Source of the DNA: Polynucleobacter sp. MWH-Loch1C5
GTDB lineage: Bacteria; Pseudomonadota; Gammaproteobacteria; Burkholderiales; Burkholderiaceae
DNA length: 64,000 nt
Assembly (NCBI RefSeq): GCF_018881775.1
Contig: NZ_JACVPR010000001.1
Span: 62,001 to 126,000 of the forward strand
Direction: 5' to 3'
The notes below the pieces were generated by a model. The model worked only from the letters and a program-made list of their open reading frames with translations. It had not been told where the DNA came from and searched no databases. The position numbers and the translations under genes are program-made. Of this stretch, positions 8,764 through 15,839 are shown one piece after another (positions within the stretch are counted from its first letter, which is position 1; each line of letters starts with the position of its first letter).

Positions 8764-9825
8764 TCAAAGACGTCTAACAGGCTCAAGCTCAGGATGGGAT
8801 TCAAGCCATTCACGAACCCTAACCGCATCGGCAAAACGCGAGAGCTTACCCACAGAGTCCAGAAATACCATGACCACATCTCTGTTTTGTACGCGCGCTT
8901 GCATCACCAAACAACGACCAGCTGCTGAAATATACCCTGTTTTCTGCAAACCAATTTCCATATCATTGGCACGAACTAAACGATTGGTATTTACAAACAC
9001 CTGCTCACGATTCCCAATCATGATTCTGTAATCATTGCGGGTAGAGAACTCTCTTACTAATTTATATTGATAAGAAGCCTCAACTAAGCGAGTCAAATCC
9101 TCAGGGCTAGAGACATTTTCACTGGATAAACCTGTGGGATCTGCAAATTTCGATTGACTCATACCCAAAGCCTTAGCTTTCGTATTCATGGCCTCAACAA
9201 AAGCACTCACACCACCAGGATAATTCGCTGCCAAGGCATGGGAAGTACGATTCTCAGAAGACATAAGTGCTAATAAAAGAGCCTCCTCACGCGTCATTTT
9301 TGCACCTGCAGTCACGCGTGAGCGAGTTCTACCAGGATAAGCATTCACATCGGCTTGCGAAATAGTAATAACTTCATCCAAAGGCAAATTAGCATCCATG
9401 ACCACTAATGAGGTCATTAACTTAGTAATAGATGCAATCGGTAATACAGCATGTGCATTTTTCTCAAAAAGCACTTCGTGAGTTTGACGATCAACAATAA
9501 GTGCCACACTTGACTTTAAATTGAGATCGTCTTGATTGCCACGCAAACCCATTGCAGAAGCAAATGATGGGCGAGCCACTTCTTCAGCTGCTTTTTTACG
9601 GGTAGTAGCTGTTCGAACCGCTTTTTTAGGTTTATTTTGATTCGCTTGCTGACTGGGCGTCGCTTTTTTCTGCGTTGTTTTCTTAGGTGCCTGATGATTT
9701 TGCGCTTGCACCAAATTAACCGCCAACATTGAAGATGCGAGGGTCACTACACAAGCAATATTCAAAATTTTTCCAAGAGACCGCGCTAGAAAACCTCTAC
9801 CCATTAATCGCTCTAAACCTTGCAT
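8764..9825 (-). CDS. pbpG: D-alanyl-D-alanine endopeptidase, PBP7/8 type
   Basis: Serine peptidase of the S11 family acting on peptidoglycan cross-links in the periplasm; 353 residues. A hydrophobic N-terminal segment (about 15-42, ending AVNLVQAQ) is a probable signal peptide. A Lys/Gln/Thr-rich low-complexity linker follows (about 43-82). The catalytic triad motifs are SxxK (ASITKL, Ser132/Lys135), SxN (SSEN) and KTG (QKTGYIS). The stretch lacks the C-terminal domain of PBP5/6, fitting PBP7. Start codon choice between Met1 and Met8 is open; the upstream ribosome site (AAGAAG) is weak. Confidence 0.93.
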   Translation of the reverse strand: MQGLERLMGRGFLARSLGKILNIACVVTLASSMLAVNLVQAQNHQAPKKTTQKKATPSQQANQNKPKKAVRTATTRKKAAEEVARPSFASAMGLRGNQDDLNLKSSVALIVDRQTHEVLFEKNAHAVLPIASITKLMTSLVVMDANLPLDEVITISQADVNAYPGRTRSRVTAGAKMTREEALLLALMSSENRTSHALAANYPGGVSAFVEAMNTKAKALGMSQSKFADPTGLSSENVSSPEDLTRLVEASYQYKLVREFSTRNDYRIMIGNREQVFVNTNRLVRANDMEIGLQKTGYISAAGRCLVMQARVQNRDVVMVFLDSVGKLSRFADAVRVREWLESHPELEPVRRL

Positions 9826-9884
9826 GCTTCTTACTTCTTGATGTTTGATGAATCTGCTAATGATACGTTAATTACAACTCCAAT

Positions 9885-10760
9885 TCATGATTTTTGGGCG
9901 CGATTTACCAAGAGAACAGCAAGCATAGTCAGAACAATTCCAAAAGCTATAAAAAGAGTAAATGGTTCATCAAACAAGAACCACGCCATCACCGCTGTGG
10001 TCGGTGGTGTTAGGTACATCAGGCTCGTGACTCGGGTAGCCTCCCCCTTACGAATCATGATAAATAGGAGCGATATGGCACCTATCGATAACCCCAAAAT
10101 AGCCCAAACCAAGGACCCAATCAATTCAGGATGCCAAACAATTTCTCTTGTTTCAAAAAGGAACATAAAGGGTAGACATAAGAGTGCCGAACTCGCAAAC
10201 TGAATGACTGATCCTGTTCTGAGATCAAACTGCGGACAAAACTTTTTTTGATACAAGGTGCCCGCTGTAATCGAAAATAAAGCTATCACAATAAAGATCA
10301 GACTCCAACTATCCAATCCAGTCAATGTGAGCTTTTGCCAAACCACAAGACCTACCCCTGCTATACCTAAAGCAAGACCCAGCCACTGTATAGGGTAGAC
10401 TCTTTCTCTCAGCCATGATGCAAATAAAGCTGTAAGGATGGGTTGCAAACCAACAATCAAAGCGGTCAGTCCAGCAGACATACCAAATCGCACAGCAGCC
10501 CAAACACCACCTAAATAACCAGCTTGAAGTAAGAGCCCTGCAATCGCGATGTGAAATGTATTAGAGCTCGATGGCCATGGTGCTTTCAGCAACCAGACTA
10601 GCGGTAGCATCAAAAGCAAAACCCCAATAAATCTCATGAACAGAAATGTCATTGGTTCCGCATATGGCATCCCATACTTGGCGATAATGAAACCAGTACT
10701 CCAGATAATCACGAAACTCGGAGCAATCCATGCAGCCCAACGCTGATTCCAATGCTTCAT
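9885..10760 (-). CDS. EamA/DMT-superfamily transporter
   Basis: An inner-membrane exporter-type protein of 291 residues with about ten hydrophobic segments in two EamA repeats (first near residues 10-135, second near 150-285), the usual length and layout of drug/metabolite transporters. Substrate is unknown; relatives export amino acids or other metabolites. A longer frame starts at 10778, but the ATG at 10760 overlaps the upstream stop as ATGA and has GGAG eight bases before it, so the shorter start is chosen. It is co-transcribed with the deacetylase gene upstream. Confidence 0.9.
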   Translation of the reverse strand: MKHWNQRWAAWIAPSFVIIWSTGFIIAKYGMPYAEPMTFLFMRFIGVLLLMLPLVWLLKAPWPSSSNTFHIAIAGLLLQAGYLGGVWAAVRFGMSAGLTALIVGLQPILTALFASWLRERVYPIQWLGLALGIAGVGLVVWQKLTLTGLDSWSLIFIVIALFSITAGTLYQKKFCPQFDLRTGSVIQFASSALLCLPFMFLFETREIVWHPELIGSLVWAILGLSIGAISLLFIMIRKGEATRVTSLMYLTPPTTAVMAWFLFDEPFTLFIAFGIVLTMLAVLLVNRAQKS

Positions 10761-11719
10761 GCTGGAATCTCCATACAACGAAGATAATGTTGATACGCTA
10801 AGTTGATTGTTTGTGCATGAACCTCAACCGTTGTTTCTATATTAAGACCGTAGCCACCCGCCATAGCAATCACGCAGGGTGTTCGCCAATGATGACAAAA
10901 ATCAAAAACCATTTGATCTCTTTTTGCCATACCGGTCATGCTCAGCTTCAGACGTCCGAGCCGATCACCTTCATGAGGATCGGCTCCCGCTAAATAAATC
11001 ACAAAATCAGGAATCCACAATTCCTCAATCTGAGACAATGAATCAGCCAGAAGTCTCAAATAGGTCTCATCGTCACAGGCATCAGGTAGACCAAGGTCTA
11101 GAGAGCTCGCTTCTTTTCTAAATGGAAAATTTTTCTCTCCATGCATAGAAAACGTAAAGATTTCAGGATGTTCTTGCAGTATTGAAGCTGTCCCATTCCC
11201 CTGGTGAACATCCAAATCAATGACGAGTACCTGCTTATACCCCTGAGATTTAAGTCGCAGTGCAGTAATCGCTGCATCATTAAAAACACAAAAGCCACTT
11301 CCTTTGTTCGCGTATGCATGGTGGGTGCCACCCGCTAAATTGGCTGAAACAAAATCTTTTTTTGCCATTTGAGCGGCAGCTAAAGTCGCACCAGACGACC
11401 TTCTTGAACGCTCTACCATTGCCGCAGACCACGGAAATCCAATCTCCCTGATCTCTGCATCGCTAAGACGTCCTTCACTCACCGCTTGTACATAAGACTG
11501 TGTATGGGCAAGACACAGGTCATCATCTGTAGCTCTGGGGGCCTCGCATAACTCAATCCCCATCATTTGAGCTACCCTGTCCCTCAATAAACGGTATTTC
11601 TGCATTGGAAAACGGTGTCCAACAGGCAGTGGCAGAACAAAGTGATCGGTATAAAAGGCTTTCACATCAAGATTTTGCCTGTTTTTCACAATGTGGTCTT
11701 GACTTTGGCTTGTTTGCAC
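10757..11719 (-). CDS. Histone-deacetylase superfamily protein (class II-like deacetylase)
   Basis: A 320-residue zinc-dependent deacetylase-fold protein. Key residues are visible: GGTHHAY with the paired active-site histidines, DLDVHQGNGT with zinc-binding Asp and His, and YLAGADPHEGDRLG with the third zinc ligand Asp, plus AGGYG near the C-terminus. Bacterial members deacetylate acetylpolyamines or small acetylated compounds, and some relatives (AcuC) act on acetyl-CoA synthetase; the substrate here is not evident. It is coupled by ATGA to the exporter gene, which might export or import a related metabolite (inference). Confidence 0.92.
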   Translation of the reverse strand: MQTSQSQDHIVKNRQNLDVKAFYTDHFVLPLPVGHRFPMQKYRLLRDRVAQMMGIELCEAPRATDDDLCLAHTQSYVQAVSEGRLSDAEIREIGFPWSAAMVERSRRSSGATLAAAQMAKKDFVSANLAGGTHHAYANKGSGFCVFNDAAITALRLKSQGYKQVLVIDLDVHQGNGTASILQEHPEIFTFSMHGEKNFPFRKEASSLDLGLPDACDDETYLRLLADSLSQIEELWIPDFVIYLAGADPHEGDRLGRLKLSMTGMAKRDQMVFDFCHHWRTPCVIAMAGGYGLNIETTVEVHAQTINLAYQHYLRCMEIPA

Positions 11720-11726
11720 CTATACT
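11699..11726 (+). promoter_or_regulatory. Strong sigma-70-like promoter for the phasin gene
   Basis: TTGACT (11699-11704), 16-base spacer and TATACT (11721-11726). Predicted start near 11733, giving a leader of about 43 bases with GGAG before the ATG at 11776. The promoter overlaps the 5' end of the divergent deacetylase gene. Strength fits an abundant granule protein. Confidence 0.65.
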
Positions 11727-11730
11727 TTCA

Positions 11731-11745
11731 TTGTGCAGTGCAACA
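11731..11745 (+). promoter_or_regulatory. Possible PhaR operator at the phasin transcription start
   Basis: TTGTGCAGTGCAACA lies at the predicted transcription start. TGC/GCA-rich elements of this kind are bound by the PHA-responsive repressor PhaR in several bacteria. Assignment rests on resemblance and position only. Confidence 0.35.
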
Positions 11746-11775
11746 TTATTGAATTAAATTCTTTAGGAGAGAAGT

Positions 11776-12312
11776 ATGACTTTGACACCAGAACAAATTG
11801 CAGCAGCGAATAAAGCCAACTTAGAAACCCTACTCAACCTCACAAATAAAGCGTTTGAAGGCGTTGAAAAGCTGGTTGAACTCAATATGCAAGTTGCAAA
11901 AACAGCGATGAGCGAAAACGTTGAGAACGCAAAGCGCGCCCTGAGCGTCCGTGATGCCCAGCAATTAATGGCAATGCAAGCCGGCATGGTTCAGCCTTTG
12001 GCTGAAAAAATCATGGCTTACAGCCGTCATTTGTACAACATTGCCAATGAGACACAAGCTACATTCGCGACGGTCGCAGAGGCTCAAATGAAGGCCAATA
12101 ACAGCAAACTACACAGCATGGTTGAAGATCTCACCAAGAACGCCCCTGCGGGCTCTGAAGCTGCTGTTCAAGCTGTTAAACAAGCCATGGCTGCAGCTAA
12201 CAATGCCTACGAAACAACGCAAAAATCAATCAAACAGGCGGTTGATTTAGCCCAAAACAACTTCAACGCTGTTGCCAGTACCGCTACTAAAGCAACTCGT
12301 GGTCGTAAGTAA
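11776..12312 (+). CDS. phaP: Phasin (polyhydroxyalkanoate granule protein)
   Basis: A 178-residue Ala/Lys/Gln-rich helical protein with the phasin-family start [19 protein letters not shown] and the conserved [19 protein letters not shown] region. The remainder is amphipathic coiled-coil helix ending in a basic RGRK tail. Phasins coat PHA granules in the cytoplasm, preventing coalescence and titrating PhaR. AGGAGAGAAGT before the ATG is a strong ribosome site. The gene stands alone, with its own promoter and terminator; no PHA synthase is in the window. Confidence 0.93.
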   Translation: MTLTPEQIAAANKANLETLLNLTNKAFEGVEKLVELNMQVAKTAMSENVENAKRALSVRDAQQLMAMQAGMVQPLAEKIMAYSRHLYNIANETQATFATVAEAQMKANNSKLHSMVEDLTKNAPAGSEAAVQAVKQAMAAANNAYETTQKSIKQAVDLAQNNFNAVASTATKATRGRK

Positions 12313-12412
12313 GCTCTGAGCAAGGCATTTGCGCCAAGATAGCGCTAACGAATTGAAGTAGTACAGATTGTCTCCTCGGTACCCAGTCAGATTTATCTGC
12401 AAGTACCATTTC

Positions 12413-12440
12413 AACCCCCGCCTCGGCGGGGGTTTTTTTC
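12413..12440 (+). terminator. Rho-independent terminator after phaP
   Basis: Nine-base stem AACCCCCGC / GCGGGGGTT closing a CTCG tetraloop, followed by seven T. The T tract follows only on the plus strand, so it serves phaP rather than lpdA. The 100 bases between the phaP stop and this hairpin hold no gene I can see. Confidence 0.93.
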
Positions 12441-12442
12441 AA

Positions 12443-14212
12443 CTACTTTTTCTTTTGTGGTGGTAAATCAGTGCAGCTACCATGCGCTACCTCAGCGGCC
12501 ATCCCCACCGACTCACCTAAGGTCGGATGAGGGTGAATTGTTTTACCAATATCTACAGCATCTGCACCCATCTCTATAGCAAGACAAACTTCACCAATCA
12601 GATCTCCCGCATGGGTGCCGACAATACCGCCCCCAATAATTCGATGAGTCTTCTTATCAAAGATGAGTTTTGTAAAGCCTTCGCTTCGACCGTTTGCAAT
12701 CGCCCTACCACTGGCTGCCCAAGGAAATAAACCTTTTTCGTATTCAATACCTTGTGCTTTACATTGCTCTTCAGTCAAACCAGCCCATGCGACTTCAGGA
12801 TCTGTATAAGCGACTGACGGAATTTGTTTTGCATCCATATAAGCTTTGTGACCGGCTGCAACTTCAGCTGCCACATGCCCCTCATGAACTGCTTTATGAG
12901 CCAGCATCGGTTGACCGACCACATCACCAATCGCAAATATATGAGGCACGTTCGTTCTTTGTTGTTGATCAACAGGGATAAAACCTCGCTCATTGACAAG
13001 CACTCCAGCATGCTGTGCGCCAATGACTTTACCGTTCGGGGATCTACCCACAGCAACCAAGACCAAATCATATAACTGTGGCTGATCAGGAGCATTGGCA
13101 CCCTCAAAGGTCACTAGTACCCCCTCTTTTTGGGGCTTTACCTGGGTGGCTTTGGTTTGCAACATCACTTTATCAAAACGATGCGCATTGATTTTTTCCC
13201 AAACCTTAACCAAATCACGATCGGCTCCAGCCATCAAACCGTCCATCATTTCAGCAATATCAATACGTGCACCCAAGGTGCTGTAGACGGTGGCCATTTC
13301 CAAACCAATAATGCCCCCACCAATGACCAGCATACGCTTCGGAATCTGTTGTAGCGCTAAGGCACCCGTGCTATCAACTATTCTGGGATCATCTGGCAGA
13401 AATGGTAATTTCACCGACTGACTACCCGCTGCAATAATGGCTTTCTCAAAACGAATCACCTGAGTTTGACCGGTTAAATCGCGCCCCTCACCACTGGTTA
13501 ATTGAACCTTGAGATGATGCGAATCGATAAATTCTCCCAGTCCGCGAACCGTTGTCACTTTGCGAGCTTTCGCCATACCAGCTAAACCCGTGGTGAGCTG
13601 ATTAATGACACCTTCTTTATGCTTACGTAACTGGCTTAAATCAATTTTAGGCTCGCCAAAACTAATACCATGATGAGCCATTGCTTTGACTTCATCCATG
13701 ACCGCGGCAGTATGCAATAAAGCTTTTGAGGGTATGCAACCCACATTGAGACAAACTCCACCTAAAGTCGCGTAACGTTCAACAATGACGGTTTTCTGAC
13801 CCAAATCAGCAGCACGGAATGCAGCACTATAGCCGCCTGGGCCAGCCCCCAGCACCAAAACCTCACACTCGTGATCTACAGGTCCCTGATAACTACCTAC
13901 AGGAATAGATACAGGGGTGGATGCTTCATTTTTCGTGCTTGGCGCTACTGGAGAAGGTGAAATGACAGGGCTTGCCATCGAAGGCTCCAGACTAGCAATA
14001 ACCATTCCTTGGCTAACCTTATCACCTACTTTAATATGAACGGCGACAATTTTTCCAGCCTGATCAGCAGGTACTTCCATCGTTGCTTTGTCAGACTCGA
14101 GCACCAATAAAGTTTGCTCTTTCTCTACGCTATCACCAGGTTTAACCAACACCTCAATAACAGGCACGTCTTTAAAGTCGCCTATGTCTGGTACTTTGAT
14201 TTCAATAGCCAT
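12443..14212 (-). CDS. lpdA: Dihydrolipoyl dehydrogenase (E3) with N-terminal lipoyl domain
   Basis: E3 of the pyruvate dehydrogenase complex, reoxidising dihydrolipoyl groups with NAD+. At 589 residues it is about 115 longer than plain E3 because of an N-terminal lipoyl domain (residues 1-78, lipoyl Lys42 in ESDKATMEVP) and a Pro/Ser linker (80-115). The flavoprotein part has FAD motif VLGAGPGGYSAA, redox-active GGVCLNVGCIP, NAD motif VIGGGIIGLEMA and the C-terminal HPHPTLGE with catalytic His-Glu. Lipoylated E3 is known in Neisseria, Ralstonia and relatives. It is last in the aceE-aceF-lpdA operon. Confidence 0.97.
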   Translation of the reverse strand: MAIEIKVPDIGDFKDVPVIEVLVKPGDSVEKEQTLLVLESDKATMEVPADQAGKIVAVHIKVGDKVSQGMVIASLEPSMASPVISPSPVAPSTKNEASTPVSIPVGSYQGPVDHECEVLVLGAGPGGYSAAFRAADLGQKTVIVERYATLGGVCLNVGCIPSKALLHTAAVMDEVKAMAHHGISFGEPKIDLSQLRKHKEGVINQLTTGLAGMAKARKVTTVRGLGEFIDSHHLKVQLTSGEGRDLTGQTQVIRFEKAIIAAGSQSVKLPFLPDDPRIVDSTGALALQQIPKRMLVIGGGIIGLEMATVYSTLGARIDIAEMMDGLMAGADRDLVKVWEKINAHRFDKVMLQTKATQVKPQKEGVLVTFEGANAPDQPQLYDLVLVAVGRSPNGKVIGAQHAGVLVNERGFIPVDQQQRTNVPHIFAIGDVVGQPMLAHKAVHEGHVAAEVAAGHKAYMDAKQIPSVAYTDPEVAWAGLTEEQCKAQGIEYEKGLFPWAASGRAIANGRSEGFTKLIFDKKTHRIIGGGIVGTHAGDLIGEVCLAIEMGADAVDIGKTIHPHPTLGESVGMAAEVAHGSCTDLPPQKKK

Positions 14213-14220
14213 TATTTCTC

Positions 14221-15831
14221 CTACAAGACCACACGGCGGAAATCAGCTAGCAACTCTGACAAATAAACATTGAAACGGGTCGCAAGTGCGCCATCAATCA
14301 CACGATGATCAGCAGTTAATGAGAGTGGGCAAATTAAGCGTGGTACAAATTGTTTGCCATCCCAAACTGGCTTCATGGATGCTTTATTCACGCCCAAAAT
14401 GGCGACTTCAGGAGCATTAATAATCGGTGCAAAGTAAGTACCACCGATGCCCCCTAAAGATGAAATCGTGAATGATGCTCCTTGCATCTGATCAGGTTTT
14501 AGCTTGCCCTCACGAGCGAGCTTAGCAAGCTCACCCGTTTCTTTTGCAATCTCAACAATCCCTTTTTGATCAGCATTTTTAACCACAGGAACCACCAGTC
14601 CACCAGGCGTATCAGCAGCGAAACCAATATGGAAATACTTCTTAAGTACCAAATTATCCCCATCTAAAGAGCTATTGAACTCTGGGTACTTCTTCAGCGC
14701 ATTGACAGCAGCCTTGATCAAGAAAGCTAACATAGTAATTTTGATGCCTTCTTTCTCATTGGCTTTATTCGTTTGCACACGGAAAGCTTCTAAATCAGTA
14801 ATGTCAGCGTCTTCGTGATAAGTCACCGCTGGAATCATTACCCAATTACGGGATAGATTAGCAGCTGATAGCTTCTTAATGCGTGATAAAGGCTGAACTT
14901 CTGTTTCGCCAAATTTACTGAAATCAATCTTCGGCCATGGTAAGAGATTTAAACCACCGGCTGAAACCTGAGCTCCTGCCGGAGATGCGGCTTGACCTGT
15001 CATGATATTTTTTACATAGGCCTGGACGTCTTCCTGAGTGATTCTGCCTTTAGGACCAGAACCATTGACCTTAGCGACATCAACTCCCAGTTCGCGAGCA
15101 AATTTTCTAACTGAAGGGCTCGCATGACTCGTCCCTGAAGAACTCATTACTGGACTTGTTGCGGCAGTAGCAGGAGTGGCAAGCGAAGTCGTTTTTGTCA
15201 CTGATTGTGAGACAGGTGCAGAAGTATTCGATGCGGTCGAAGATGGTGCTTTATCTACTGGTTGACTGACTGGTGCTTGTGCTGAAGATTCCAATACAAC
15301 CACTAAATCGCCTTGCGAAACAGCATCACCTACTTTGACTTTCACTTCTTTAACTAAACCATCATGTGAAGAAGGAACATCCATGGTGGCCTTATCGGAT
15401 TCGAGGGTGACCAGGGACTGTTCTTTAGTCACTGTGTCACCAGGCTTTACATGCACTTCTATGACAGGAACATTTTTATAATCTCCGATATCAGGCACAG
15501 AAACACTAATCGATTGAGCGGTGGTATTAGCAGCACCAGTCGCCTGTGTGGGCGCAGCAGTTGCATTAGCTACAGGGGCCGCAGGCATGCCCACAGACTC
15601 CAGCAATAGAACGAGGCCACCTTCAGAAATGGAGTCGCCCACCTTGACTTTGACTTCTTTAACAATACCGTCATGAGAAGACGGCACATCCATAGTCGCC
15701 TTATCTGACTCTAGCGTAATAAGTGACTGTTCCTTGCTGACAGTATCACCAGGTTTTACATGCACCTCAATGACAGGCACATCTTTGTAGTCACCAATGT
15801 CAGGTACTTTGACTTCAATTAATTGACTCAT
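14221..15831 (-). CDS. aceF: Dihydrolipoyllysine acetyltransferase (E2 of pyruvate dehydrogenase)
   Basis: Transfers acetyl groups to CoA and forms the core of the complex. In 536 residues there are two lipoyl domains (about 1-80, Lys44; about 108-183, Lys147) joined by Ala/Pro/Thr linkers, a peripheral-subunit-binding domain (about 245-285, SPSVRKFARELGVDV) and the catalytic domain with the C-terminal LTADHRVIDG (HxxxDG). A GTG at 15843 overlaps the aceE stop, but GAGG lies six bases before the ATG at 15831, so that start is chosen. The two lipoyl domains are near-identical (see repeat). Confidence 0.97.
   Translation of the reverse strand: MSQLIEVKVPDIGDYKDVPVIEVHVKPGDTVSKEQSLITLESDKATMDVPSSHDGIVKEVKVKVGDSISEGGLVLLLESVGMPAAPVANATAAPTQATGAANTTAQSISVSVPDIGDYKNVPVIEVHVKPGDTVTKEQSLVTLESDKATMDVPSSHDGLVKEVKVKVGDAVSQGDLVVVLESSAQAPVSQPVDKAPSSTASNTSAPVSQSVTKTTSLATPATAATSPVMSSSGTSHASPSVRKFARELGVDVAKVNGSGPKGRITQEDVQAYVKNIMTGQAASPAGAQVSAGGLNLLPWPKIDFSKFGETEVQPLSRIKKLSAANLSRNWVMIPAVTYHEDADITDLEAFRVQTNKANEKEGIKITMLAFLIKAAVNALKKYPEFNSSLDGDNLVLKKYFHIGFAADTPGGLVVPVVKNADQKGIVEIAKETGELAKLAREGKLKPDQMQGASFTISSLGGIGGTYFAPIINAPEVAILGVNKASMKPVWDGKQFVPRLICPLSLTADHRVIDGALATRFNVYLSELLADFRRVVL
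15286..15810 (-). repeat. Duplicated lipoyl-domain coding unit within aceF
   Basis: Two units of about 216 bases (15595-15810 and 15286-15501) encode nearly the same protein: both read VPVIEVHVKPGDTV, LESDKATMDVPSSHDG and VKEVKVKVGD. A third, more diverged lipoyl unit begins lpdA. The pattern points to internal duplication, possibly kept uniform by recombination. Confidence 0.85.
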
Positions 15832-15839
15832 ATCCGACC

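Noticed and set aside
8746..8787. GACGT ... ACGTC inverted repeat at the iclR/pbpG junction as a terminator
   Set aside because: Only five paired bases and no T tract.
12313..12412. Possible small RNA between phaP and its terminator
   Set aside because: No internal promoter or second hairpin seen; it reads as an ordinary 3' untranslated region.
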